Below, one piece after another: positions 6,564 to 15,051 of a stretch of 43,373 bases of DNA. The stretch is from Bacteriovoracaceae bacterium (GTDB lineage Bacteria > Bdellovibrionota > Bacteriovoracia > Bacteriovoracales > Bacteriovoracaceae): NCBI GenBank assembly GCA_016784965.1, contig JADHTQ010000040.1, positions 1 to 43,373 of the forward strand, read 5' to 3'. A program made the translations under genes and the position numbers. The notes beneath the pieces were generated by a model. That model was not told where the DNA came from and searched no databases. It saw nothing but the letters and a program-made list of their open reading frames with translations. The first letter of the stretch is position 1. Every line of letters starts with the position of its first letter.

Positions 6564-7832
6564 ATGCAAAGCAGAGTATATTCTGAAATAGGCCGCCTGA
6601 AAAAGGTAATGGTACACTCTCCTGGTATGGAGATTGATAATATAGTACCAGAAGGGGCCAATGATCTATTGTTCGAGGATATTCTATTTGGTGAGCGGGC
6701 CAGAGATGAACATAAGATGATGTGTCGGATTTTAAAAAAATATGGCGTAACTCCTATTGATATTAAAGATCTACTAGAGGAGTCGATAGAAGCAGCACCC
6801 GAGCAAAATGTAACTGAGCTCTTAGCAGAATTTTGTTTGATGGAGAATTTATCTGAGGAGATAATGAATGATTTGCAGAGCTTTGATCCTGCAAAATTAG
6901 CAACGACTTTAATTGAAGGCATTTTGTTGCCACCAGAGTTGATGGACAATGATAACCTGTATCAACTCTCTCCGATCCCCAATTTGCTTTTTGCAAGAGA
7001 TCCTGTGATTGTTGCCTACGATCATGTCTTTGCCTCATCAATGGCCGAGGGGGCAAGAAATCGTGAATCGCGCATATTAACATTTATCTTTTGCCACCAT
7101 CCAGAATATAAAACACCAGACAAGATTATTGACCTAAATAAATTATCTAAAGTGGGAGGGAAGTTAACGCTAGAGGGGGGAGACCTATTGGTGCTTGATG
7201 AAAAAACGGTAGCAATAGGGTGGTCCAAACGCACCAGCCTAACCTCAATTAAGGTGTTGGCCTTAGAATTAAAAAGAATCGGTGTGAGTAACTTAATTGT
7301 TGTAAAGTTGCCTCACCTTACAAGCTTCATCCATTTAGATACAACCTTTACACGAATAAATCACGATGAGTGTTTAATATATCCCCCGCTTTTTGCAGAA
7401 GAAAGTAATGATCGGGCCCCCATTATTTATTATGATTTAGCAAAAGATGAGCTTGAGCCACAAACATTTGGCTTAATCTTTGACCTATTTAAAAAGTTAG
7501 ATATTTTCTTAAAACCAATCTACTGTGGTGGAAAAGACAGTCTTATTGATCAAAAAAGAGAGCAGTGGACCCAGGGGGCCAACTCCCTATGTATTGCTCC
7601 AGGCATTATTTTGATTTATGCCCGCAATGTTAAAACCATTAAGGAATTAACTGCTGCAGGATACTTGTGTATCAATGCGGTTGAAATATTGAGTCCTACT
7701 TTTGAACCGAACTTAAAACAAAAAACGGCCATACTCCTCAAGGGTGAAGAGTTGTGTCGGGCCAGAGGCGGGCCCCGCTGTTTAACTCACCCTATTTTAA
7801 GAGAGGATGTGTCAAATGAGTTATCTTTATGA
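6564..7832 (+). CDS. arcA: Arginine deiminase
   Basis: The 422-aa enzyme hydrolyses L-arginine to citrulline and ammonia. The family motifs appear in order: KVMVHSPGMEID, PNLLFARDP, TLEGGDLLVLDE, GWSKRTS, HLDTTFTRI, and the catalytic GGPRCLTHPILRE with Cys406. Length is typical. Start ATG 6564 follows AGAAGGG at 6549-6556; the frame could open earlier but would overlap the previous gene. No arcB or arcC is adjacent, so a complete ATP-yielding deiminase pathway is not shown here. The 3' end overlaps the next gene by 17 bp, suggesting coupled translation with the branching enzyme, an unusual pairing. Confidence 0.93.
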   Translation: MQSRVYSEIGRLKKVMVHSPGMEIDNIVPEGANDLLFEDILFGERARDEHKMMCRILKKYGVTPIDIKDLLEESIEAAPEQNVTELLAEFCLMENLSEEIMNDLQSFDPAKLATTLIEGILLPPELMDNDNLYQLSPIPNLLFARDPVIVAYDHVFASSMAEGARNRESRILTFIFCHHPEYKTPDKIIDLNKLSKVGGKLTLEGGDLLVLDEKTVAIGWSKRTSLTSIKVLALELKRIGVSNLIVVKLPHLTSFIHLDTTFTRINHDECLIYPPLFAEESNDRAPIIYYDLAKDELEPQTFGLIFDLFKKLDIFLKPIYCGGKDSLIDQKREQWTQGANSLCIAPGIILIYARNVKTIKELTAAGYLCINAVEILSPTFEPNLKQKTAILLKGEELCRARGGPRCLTHPILREDVSNELSL

Positions 7833-10239
7833 CTATATTATTGTGGGGGAGGGGCTTTTTGCCAGATTGGCCCTAGATATATTAGAAAAAAGGCATGTTT
7901 CAGTTACCTTCTTAGAGCAAAGTAGCAAGTCACCGCAGGCACACGTTGAAAAAATTGAAAAAACTACAGATTTCTATGAGATCAAAACATCTCCAAGAAT
8001 TTACTATGCTCAACACGTAGTCTTTGCGCTCAAGGCTCATGATTGCGCTAAGTTGCTTGATAATATCGATGCAAAGCTTGCGAGGGAATTATCAAAATCA
8101 ACAGACAGCAAACCCAATATGAAAAATATTCAGAAGTTGTTAAATAACCACCCCCACCTTTATTTGGTGGGTAGCTTTATTGAAGACCAAAAGGTTTTAG
8201 AGCAACTTGAGAGTATTAAAGTAATTGAAAACAGCGATTGGTGTGTCCCCAAGCTTGTACAAGATGATGGGTATTTAACTCACTTTAAAGATATAATAAA
8301 AAATCGCCAGAAAAAAACTAAGGTAAAAGAATTTGAACTTGTCGGCAAAGACGGTGATTTATCTTCCTTTGCAACTGGATACCACTACTTTGGCCTTCAT
8401 AGGACCAAAAAAGAATGGATCTTCAGGGAGTGGGCACCAAATGCGACGGCAATTTATTTTGTAGGTGATTTTAATGGCTGGCAAGAAGATGAACGTTTTA
8501 AATTAAAGAAAAAGGATGTAAATGGTGTTTGGGAAATTCATATTTCCTTTGATGATCTGGCCCATAAAAATCTCTATCGCTTAAAGGTTTATTGGGAGGG
8601 TGGAGATGGTGATCGCATTCCGTCTTACTCTAACTATGTTGTGCAAGATGAGAAAACCCACATTTTTAATGCTCAGGTTTGGTCTCCGCCAAATCCATAC
8701 GAGTTTAAGCAGAAGATACCATCACTCAACGGTCAGGCTCCTTTGATCTATGAAAGCCATGTGGGAATGGCCCAAATAGAGGGAAAAGTTGGTTCTTATA
8801 AAGAGTATATAGAGCATACCCTTCCAAGAATTGTAAAGGCCGGATATAACACCATTCAGCTGATGGCAATCCAAGAACACCCGTATTATGGGTCATTTGG
8901 TTATCAAGTTTCAAGCTTTTTTGCCCCGTCTTCTCGTTTTGGCAACCCTGATGAGCTTAAAGAATTAGTCGATGCCATTCATAAAGAAGGGTTGATGGTA
9001 ATTATGGATATCGTCCACTCTCATGCAGTTAAAAATGAAATTGAAGGGCTTGCAAAATTTGATGGTACTTCTCATCAGTATTTTCATGAAGGAGCAAAAG
9101 GGCAACACCCCTCTTGGGATACAATGTGCTTTAACTATGGCAAAAATCAAGTGCTTCACTTTTTGTTATCAAATTGCAAGTATTGGATAGAAGAGTTTAA
9201 GTTTGATGGTTTTCGTTTTGATGGTGTGACTAGTATGCTCTATTTTGATCATGGTCTTGGTAAAGCATTTTCAAGTTACGATGATTATTTTAACCCCAAT
9301 GTCGATGAGGATGTGACCACGTACTTTAGTCTTGCCAATAAGCTAATTCATCAAATTAATCCCAATGCTCTTACCATTGCCGAAGATATGAGCGGTATGC
9401 CAGGGCTTGGTATGAAATTTGAAAATGGTGGTGTTGGGTTTGACTATCGTTTGGCAATGGGGATTCCCGATTTTTGGATCAAACAGCTAAAAGAAAAAAG
9501 TGATGAAGATTGGAACATGGAGATAATGTTCTATGAGTTGATCAATAGAAGAGATGATGAGGGCACCATTACCTATGTTGAGTCCCATGACCAAGCATTA
9601 GTCGGTGATAAGACGATAATCTTTCGCTTAATTGATAAGGATATGTATACCAATATGGGAGTTGATAACCGCAACTTGATGGTCGATCGCGGTATTGCCC
9701 TTCATAAAATGATTCGTCTTTTAACTGCAACAACAGGTGGCAGTGGATATTTGAATTTTATGGGGAATGAGTTTGGACATCCAGAGTGGGTTGATTTTCC
9801 ACGTGAAGGCAATAACTGGTCTTACCACTACGCAAGACGACAGTGGAACCTAGTTGATGAAGACAATCTTTGTTATAAATTTTTAGGTCAGTTTGATCAG
9901 GAAATGGTAAAGCTGCTTAAAGACTATAGTGTATTAGGTAGTACAAAACCCAATATAGTCCACGTCCATGTCAGCAATCACACCTTGGTATTTTCACGCT
10001 CCGGGCTTTTATTTCTTTTTAACTTTGATGCTTCCAATTCTTATACAGACTATAGCTTTGATGTTCCACAAGGAGAGTATAAGCAACTATTTTCTTCAGA
10101 CTGTGATCGCTTTGGGGGACATAATCGTTTGGAAGATGGTCAAATTCATCACACCACAAATTGGCCCGCAACTGACTTGAAAACAATGCTGTCAGTTTAC
10201 CTGCCAGCAAGGACTGCTATAGTTTTAAAAAAGTTGTAA
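7816..10239 (+). CDS. glgB: 1,4-alpha-glucan branching enzyme with N-terminal flavoprotein-like extension
   Basis: The 807-aa protein makes alpha-1,6 branches in glycogen. From about residue 146 it follows the eukaryote/Bacteroidetes-type branching enzymes: N-terminal helices, CBM48 (about 185-280, FREWAPNATAIYFVGDFNGW), a GH13 barrel with DIVHSH (Asp about 398), nucleophile Asp469 (FRFDGV), acid Glu523 (IAEDM) and His591-Asp592 (VESHD), and a C-terminal beta domain. Residues 1-145 are extra: YDYIIVGEGLFARLALDILE resembles the FAD-binding start of amine-oxidase-type flavoproteins, with QHVVFALKAHDCAKLL and LYLVGSFIEDQ like later parts of that fold, but most of it is missing. ATG 7816 is chosen for AGAGGA 8 nt upstream and lies inside arcA. 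Confidence 0.92.
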   Translation: MSYLYDYIIVGEGLFARLALDILEKRHVSVTFLEQSSKSPQAHVEKIEKTTDFYEIKTSPRIYYAQHVVFALKAHDCAKLLDNIDAKLARELSKSTDSKPNMKNIQKLLNNHPHLYLVGSFIEDQKVLEQLESIKVIENSDWCVPKLVQDDGYLTHFKDIIKNRQKKTKVKEFELVGKDGDLSSFATGYHYFGLHRTKKEWIFREWAPNATAIYFVGDFNGWQEDERFKLKKKDVNGVWEIHISFDDLAHKNLYRLKVYWEGGDGDRIPSYSNYVVQDEKTHIFNAQVWSPPNPYEFKQKIPSLNGQAPLIYESHVGMAQIEGKVGSYKEYIEHTLPRIVKAGYNTIQLMAIQEHPYYGSFGYQVSSFFAPSSRFGNPDELKELVDAIHKEGLMVIMDIVHSHAVKNEIEGLAKFDGTSHQYFHEGAKGQHPSWDTMCFNYGKNQVLHFLLSNCKYWIEEFKFDGFRFDGVTSMLYFDHGLGKAFSSYDDYFNPNVDEDVTTYFSLANKLIHQINPNALTIAEDMSGMPGLGMKFENGGVGFDYRLAMGIPDFWIKQLKEKSDEDWNMEIMFYELINRRDDEGTITYVESHDQALVGDKTIIFRLIDKDMYTNMGVDNRNLMVDRGIALHKMIRLLTATTGGSGYLNFMGNEFGHPEWVDFPREGNNWSYHYARRQWNLVDEDNLCYKFLGQFDQEMVKLLKDYSVLGSTKPNIVHVHVSNHTLVFSRSGLLFLFNFDASNSYTDYSFDVPQGEYKQLFSSDCDRFGGHNRLEDGQIHHTTNWPATDLKTMLSVYLPARTAIVLKKL

Positions 10240-10240
10240 C

Positions 10241-10858
10241 TTAGTTGATGGGGTAAGAAAGACCTACAGAAAACCCTGAATAGCTATCTTTAATGTTAAC
10301 TCCAAGTTCTGTATTTACTAACAAATGGTTATATCCTTTAAATGGTAGCTTGCCGTTGATCCCAATGCGCATAGTGATCGTTGTTTTATAAGTTTCGTTA
10401 TTACTAGACAAGTTGAGTCCTGCTGGTATTGCCACATAGGGAAAAGATTCATGACCCCAAAAGCTGAAACCCTTAGAGAGGATGGGAGTAATGCTAATAA
10501 TATTTCTTCTGCTTTCATATTCTTTAACATTTGCAAAAGATGTTTTAACAGAAAGCCTAGGTTGCTTCATATAGTCAGGAAACACTTCATAATCTACGCC
10601 AACAAATAGCCTGCCACTGCTACGCTCACCTCCAGAAATACCAAGACCGGTATCGATAGTTGCTTGGTCAGTTATCTTTTGAGCATATCTTATTTGCGCT
10701 CCGACACCTCCATCTTCGGATATAACTCCGGTAAACTCAGAAGCGATCATCTTTGTATTTTTGGAGCTAGGGAATGTTGAATATCCAACTCCGTAGGCCC
10801 AAAGGTTAGCACTGGTAAAAAAAATCAAACAGATTAGAAGTAATTTTTGAATCTTCAT
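10241..10858 (-). CDS. Secreted beta-barrel-like outer membrane protein
   Basis: The 205-aa protein has a clear signal peptide (about 1-21, cleavage after ANLWA) and a mature part with alternating hydrophobic/polar strands (GVGAQIRYAQK, GRLFVGVDYEVF, ISITPILSKGFSFWG, VNTELGVNIKD, GFSVGLSYPI), as in small outer membrane barrels of 8-10 strands. No named family is recognised. SD AGGGGAT precedes the ATG. Convergent with glgB, one base apart. Role unknown. Confidence 0.65.
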   Translation of the reverse strand: MKIQKLLLICLIFFTSANLWAYGVGYSTFPSSKNTKMIASEFTGVISEDGGVGAQIRYAQKITDQATIDTGLGISGGERSSGRLFVGVDYEVFPDYMKQPRLSVKTSFANVKEYESRRNIISITPILSKGFSFWGHESFPYVAIPAGLNLSSNNETYKTTITMRIGINGKLPFKGYNHLLVNTELGVNIKDSYSGFSVGLSYPIN

Positions 10859-10921
10859 AGGGCATCCCCTTTGAGGTTGTATATCGTTATAGTAGTATTT
10901 TAGCTGTGATAAATGTTGTCG

Positions 10922-11659
10922 TCAATAATCTAATCTAGTTTCTGAAGCAGTCCCAGATAAATTTAAGTACATATGAGCTTCTTGATTCCTAGGATCTTTG
11001 GCCAAAACATTTTTCCACTCGGTTTGGGCCTCTAAGATGCTTCCTACCCCATAATATAAAACTCCGAGAGAAATTCGCGCTGGAAGGTAAGATGGATCTT
11101 CATTTTTTAAGGATTTAAGTTCATCAAAGGCCTTAGACATAAGGCCTTTTTTGGCATATACCTTGGCGATTTTAATTCTGGCCTCAAATTTTAAAGGATT
11201 TAATCTGATACACTTATTATATTCAAATAGTGCCTCGTCAAACCTATTATATCCCATATATAAGTCACCAATTTCAAAGTGTTTCAGTGCAAATTTTTTA
11301 TTAACGTGGGTGTCGTTGATCCCCTTACTTACTGCAGTGTTATTTTTCACCCTAGAGCTGGCAACTTCGAAAACTTTTTTTGCTTCTTCGTATTTGCCGA
11401 TATCGTTATATAACACAGATAAGCTGATAGCAGCGTCTGTGTGAGCAGGGTCAAGGGATAAAACCTTATTGAATGCTTTAATGGCCTTGCCAATTTCACC
11501 ATTTTGGTGAAATATGTTTCCCAAGTAAAAGAATGCTTCGATGTTATTGTAATTTATTTCAATAACCTCATCGAACAATTTTTTGGCATTTTTAAAGCGA
11601 CCGCTGTTAAAGTGTTCTTTTGCTTTTTCTACTAATTCTTTTTCTCTTTGGTTGATCAA
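10922..11659 (-). CDS. TPR-repeat protein
   Basis: The 245-aa protein starts at TTG 11659 with AAGGATGT upstream and consists of five to six tetratricopeptide repeats. Typical units are AKKLFDEVIEINYNNIEAFF, KAFNKVLSLDPAHTDA and ALFEYNKCIRLNPLKFEA. There is no signal peptide, so it is probably a cytoplasmic scaffold. It lies 30 bp downstream of the BamD-like gene on the same strand; both are helical-repeat proteins and likely co-transcribed. The partner cannot be deduced. Confidence 0.8.
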   Translation of the reverse strand: MINQREKELVEKAKEHFNSGRFKNAKKLFDEVIEINYNNIEAFFYLGNIFHQNGEIGKAIKAFNKVLSLDPAHTDAAISLSVLYNDIGKYEEAKKVFEVASSRVKNNTAVSKGINDTHVNKKFALKHFEIGDLYMGYNRFDEALFEYNKCIRLNPLKFEARIKIAKVYAKKGLMSKAFDELKSLKNEDPSYLPARISLGVLYYGVGSILEAQTEWKNVLAKDPRNQEAHMYLNLSGTASETRLDY

Positions 11660-11689
11660 AATTACATCCTTTTTTGTGTTGGTTTGGTT

Positions 11690-12451
11690 TTAAACCTTAC
11701 AAATATCGGCAAAATCAGCAAGCTTACTTTTAAACTCGTCCACTGCAGTGGAGCTGTATTCTAAATAGTATTCATAACACTTCTTTTTATCATTTAGCAG
11801 GACAGAACTTTCTAATACTCGCAGCATAGCATGTTCTCTCAGGGAACTTTTTTTAAAATTGCCTAGAATCTGTAAGTAGCGATATCTTGCTGCAGAATAT
11901 GACTGGGTTTTAAAATAAAAATCTGCAATATATTTTTCTTTTTGTTCTAGCATATTATTACATTTGTTGATTTTTTCTTGGGCCTTTTTGTTATATTGAC
12001 TGCCAGGAAATCGCTGTAATAATTCGACATAATAGGCAATGGCCTGCTTTGCGACCGATAAATCTCGCTCATGGGTTGATGGGAGTTGGTTGAAATAGGA
12101 CTCTGCAATTTTAAAGACAACATAATCTAGTTTTTTATGTTTGGGGTGAAAGTCTCTAAACAATGTGTAAGCTGCTGCAGATTCGATATAATTTTCTTGA
12201 TCAAACATAATATCTGCTTGTAACAGCTCTGCGTGTACCGCATAGTAACTGTAAGGGTGTTTAGACCTAATTATGTTTAGCTTCTCTATCGCAGCGATAT
12301 AATGACCATCTTTTTTAAGTAGAATGGAGTCCTTGTATAGAATTTCTGCTTCAGTTTTGCCTGTAGACTTTATCGTACTACAACTTGCAAAAAGAGCTAA
12401 AATGGTTGACAACATAAGTATAGTTTTAAGAATTTTTTTATAAAATGACAT
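11690..12451 (-). CDS. bamD: BamD-like outer membrane assembly lipoprotein
   Basis: The 253-aa lipoprotein has a signal peptide with lipobox ending at Cys24 (ALFASC), then TPR-like repeats typical of BamD/YfiO: SILLKKDGHYIAAIEKLNII followed by RSKHPYS, and later YYVELLQRFPGSQYNKKAQE with the KI..CNN.L continuation. BamD works with BamA in inserting beta-barrel proteins in the outer membrane. ATG 12451 is chosen because TTGGAG at 12466-12461 gives a 9-nt spacing; the TTG that begins the SD is an alternative. The length matches the family. A more general tol-pal-type TPR lipoprotein is the main alternative. Confidence 0.8.
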   Translation of the reverse strand: MSFYKKILKTILMLSTILALFASCSTIKSTGKTEAEILYKDSILLKKDGHYIAAIEKLNIIRSKHPYSYYAVHAELLQADIMFDQENYIESAAAYTLFRDFHPKHKKLDYVVFKIAESYFNQLPSTHERDLSVAKQAIAYYVELLQRFPGSQYNKKAQEKINKCNNMLEQKEKYIADFYFKTQSYSAARYRYLQILGNFKKSSLREHAMLRVLESSVLLNDKKKCYEYYLEYSSTAVDEFKSKLADFADICKV

Positions 12452-12533
12452 GAAATAAAGCTCCAATAAATTAGCTAATTAGCCAAACATCGTAGCATCA
12501 CAGTGAACGCTTCGTCTAGGTGTCAAATAAAAG

Positions 12534-13592
12534 CTATTTGGCTTGGGTGCTATATATACCGTAGTATATTTCGGTGATCAAAAGTTTAAAAGCAGCAGCA
12601 AGTGGAATTGAAATAACCATCCCAATAATGCCAAGATAGTGCGAGCCCAGAATGACGCTTATGACAACAGTCAGGGGGTGCAGATCAACTATCTTTGATA
12701 CCAGGAGAGGAAAAACGATTGCCAGGTCAATGGCATTTGCCACTGTATATAAAATTACTACTGCACCTAGTTCTGAGCTGGCCCCATATTCGGCAAGGGC
12801 AATTAAGATGGCAGGTATTGTTCCAAGCAGTGGACCAAGGTAGGGGATAATATTGGTTACTCCCGCCAAAAGTCCCAAAAGAAGTGCAAATCTTACATTC
12901 ATAACCAACAGGCCGGAAGTAATTATAATTCCTACAATACTGGCCTCAATGAATTTTGCAAAAATGTAATCACCCAGTTGTTTGTTGAATTGATAAAACA
13001 AGTAATAAAAGCGCTCAAAAATGACGTTTGGCGTAAGCTCCAAAATCACGCACTTAAACCTCGATGCATCTTTCAAAAAAAAGAATAAAAACAGTGGGAC
13101 TAAAAAGATCCACTCTATAATTGATGCAACTATATTGGGAACATTGAGCAAAATTACCTTAGTGCCCATTTTTCCATAATTTAGTGCGTCCCCTAAAAAT
13201 TTGGTACCAATTTCGAAGCCAGTTCTGGTTTTTACCTCTTTTTGAAATTTATTGTAAGTTTTTGTGACATATTTTTCTACTTTTGGAATATAGCGCTGAA
13301 AGTGCAGTGCTTCATTTTTAATAATTGGCACAACTTTAATAATTGAATAGGCGGATAATATTAGTATTCCAACAAACAAAAAACTAATGGAAACTTTGCG
13401 GGTGAAGCCAAATTTCATCAATCTGGGAATTATAGGGTCGAGAATTAGCCCCAATACGTAGGCAAAACCCAAGGGAATCGCAAGGCGCGGGAGACTAATG
13501 AGGATAATAATTGCGGCCGTAAAGATAGAGATGAAAAAAAACACCCTTCCGTATTGAATGTATCTACTGTTTTTAGTGTTAGCAGTTTTCAC
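12534..13592 (-). CDS. AI-2E family (PerM/DUF20) membrane transporter
   Basis: The 352-aa protein has about eight hydrophobic segments in the AI-2E transporter layout: two N-terminal helices, a helix-linker (residues about 85-135), then a helical core with GVTNIIPYLGPLLGTIPAIL, the family signature, and a C-terminal DLHPLTVVISVILGSHYLGI. Members export AI-2, other small molecules or serve as Na+/H+ antiporters; substrate cannot be read here. It starts at GTG 13592 whose bases overlap the stop of the upstream cyclic-nucleotide-binding gene (GTGA), so translation is coupled. Confidence 0.88.
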   Translation of the reverse strand: MKTANTKNSRYIQYGRVFFFISIFTAAIIILISLPRLAIPLGFAYVLGLILDPIIPRLMKFGFTRKVSISFLFVGILILSAYSIIKVVPIIKNEALHFQRYIPKVEKYVTKTYNKFQKEVKTRTGFEIGTKFLGDALNYGKMGTKVILLNVPNIVASIIEWIFLVPLFLFFFLKDASRFKCVILELTPNVIFERFYYLFYQFNKQLGDYIFAKFIEASIVGIIITSGLLVMNVRFALLLGLLAGVTNIIPYLGPLLGTIPAILIALAEYGASSELGAVVILYTVANAIDLAIVFPLLVSKIVDLHPLTVVISVILGSHYLGIIGMVISIPLAAAFKLLITEIYYGIYSTQAK

Positions 13593-14299
13593 TTTTTCTT
13601 TTCGCCCTTTTTTCCACTTTTTTTCTCTATGGTGTCTTCACCATTTTCATCAATGCTATCTTCTAAGGTCTTTAATCGATGTTTTAATCTTTTAACTTCC
13701 TTTGTGATTGAATAAAGTCGATTGGCGATAATTACTGATACTGCTCTTAGCAGTTTGGTAGCCACAATGGGGTGATCGATGATTAGCTCTTCCATGTCAG
13801 GTTTAAAAAAGCCAAGTAGTTCACACGAATCTTTGGCGATTACAGTAGCGCTTCTTAAACTATTGTCCTGCAGTAAAGCCAGTTCGCCAAAATAATCATA
13901 TTTTTCTAGGGATAGAATTAGAAACTCATCGTTGTCTGGTTCCTTGGGCCTTTCTTTTTTCGACTGGGAGGCCTTCAAGTCAGCAAGCATATGTTGCATT
14001 GTTATATCAACGTAGCCCGAGTAAATAAAATAGAATCCGATACCTAAATCATTTTGTCTGAAGATGACCTCATTATCGGCAAAGCTTCTATGGTGTAAGT
14101 ACTGCGTCAATATCCGAAGTTCATTATCGTTGAAGTTCTGGAGGACATTGATTTTTCTTAAAAACTTAGGAATACGTTCTTTTTTGGAGCCAACAAAGGT
14201 AGTTGCTTGCCAAAAATATTTAATAATTGAAATATCGAGTTTAGGAGGGAGGGGCTCTCCCAGTTTTATTGATTTACTGACATCTTTTTCATAACTCAT
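13589..14299 (-). CDS. Cyclic-nucleotide-binding domain protein without DNA-binding domain
   Basis: The 236-aa protein has a central cNMP-binding beta roll (about 45-175): FLRKINVLQNFNDNELRILT, EVIFRQNDLGIGFYFIYSG and the phosphate-binding cassette YFGELALLQDNSLRSATV with its Glu and Arg. A charged insert (about 108-130, KASQSKKERPKEPDND) splits the domain. The C-terminus is a predicted helix and a Lys/Glu tail, with no helix-turn-helix, so it is not a Crp-type regulator. It overlaps the AI-2E transporter gene by 4 bp, suggesting that it senses a ligand for, or docks on, that transporter. Confidence 0.82.
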   Translation of the reverse strand: MSYEKDVSKSIKLGEPLPPKLDISIIKYFWQATTFVGSKKERIPKFLRKINVLQNFNDNELRILTQYLHHRSFADNEVIFRQNDLGIGFYFIYSGYVDITMQHMLADLKASQSKKERPKEPDNDEFLILSLEKYDYFGELALLQDNSLRSATVIAKDSCELLGFFKPDMEELIIDHPIVATKLLRAVSVIIANRLYSITKEVKRLKHRLKTLEDSIDENGEDTIEKKSGKKGEKKK

Positions 14300-14333
14300 G
14301 TAAAATACCTGCTGAAGTAGGGTGCACGCTTTG

Positions 14334-14999
14334 TTAGTATAATGCTACATCATTTTTTTTGACCCATCCAACTAAATATTGGGGCCTTTTTACATAAAAC
14401 CAACCATTATAAAATTCTTTTACGATAAACTTACTTCCCTCTTTGATCTCAAAAGCTACGGGGTAAATGTTTGATGGACCTTCTCTTAGTGGAGTATTCT
14501 TTATGGCTATGGCGAAGCTAACATTTTCTAAGTAGAAGTGTGAATAAATTATGGGGGCCATTGCAATTAGTAAACTAAGGCCCATGGGCAGGGCCTTTTT
14601 GATAATTTTCTTTTTAATAAAAGCTAAGAAGGTAATGATCAGCAGCAAGGTGATTGTATAGTAACCTGCTGCTGGCATGTTAAGCGACCAAGATAAAAAT
14701 TGATCCTGCCAATGTGAAGAATTGCTGATATCTGAAACATTAATAATTTTTTTTACTGTACTTAGATTGTTGATCACTTTGCTATTTATAAAATCGTTGT
14801 TGATTGCTTTTTCCAGATTGTAGCGCGCGGCACCGTAGTCTTTTAACTGTATTTGTACTGTTCCTAAATTGTAATGAAATTGTCCTGTGCGAAATGCGCT
14901 TTTATTCTCTAAGAGATATTTATGAACTTCAACAAATTTTCCATCTTGATATAACTTGTCTAATTTAGCCGTTAATTCATTTGATCTAGTATTTTTCAT
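14334..14999 (-). CDS. BatE-like TPR/SH3 membrane protein
   Basis: The 221-aa protein has two TPR-like units at residues about 10-75 (FHYNLGTVQIQLKDYGAARY), two transmembrane helices (about 112-128 and 137-153) and a C-terminal SH3-like domain (TPLREGPSNIYPVAFEIKEG, then GWFYVKRPQYLVGWV). This is the order of BatE proteins from the Bat (aerotolerance) loci, but no batA-D is in the window. ATG 14999 has no obvious SD. It is divergent from the aminotransferase operon, with only 52 bp between. Role inferred as an envelope scaffold. Confidence 0.65.
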   Translation of the reverse strand: MKNTRSNELTAKLDKLYQDGKFVEVHKYLLENKSAFRTGQFHYNLGTVQIQLKDYGAARYNLEKAINNDFINSKVINNLSTVKKIINVSDISNSSHWQDQFLSWSLNMPAAGYYTITLLLIITFLAFIKKKIIKKALPMGLSLLIAMAPIIYSHFYLENVSFAIAIKNTPLREGPSNIYPVAFEIKEGSKFIVKEFYNGWFYVKRPQYLVGWVKKNDVALY

Positions 15000-15051
15000 A
15001 GTGCTATCATTTTACACAACTTTGATTAAGCTTACAAGAAAAGGAAAGATG

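Noticed and set aside
6464-6949. 161-aa ORF antisense to the start of arginine deiminase
   Set aside because: Serine-rich shadow frame across two well-supported genes.
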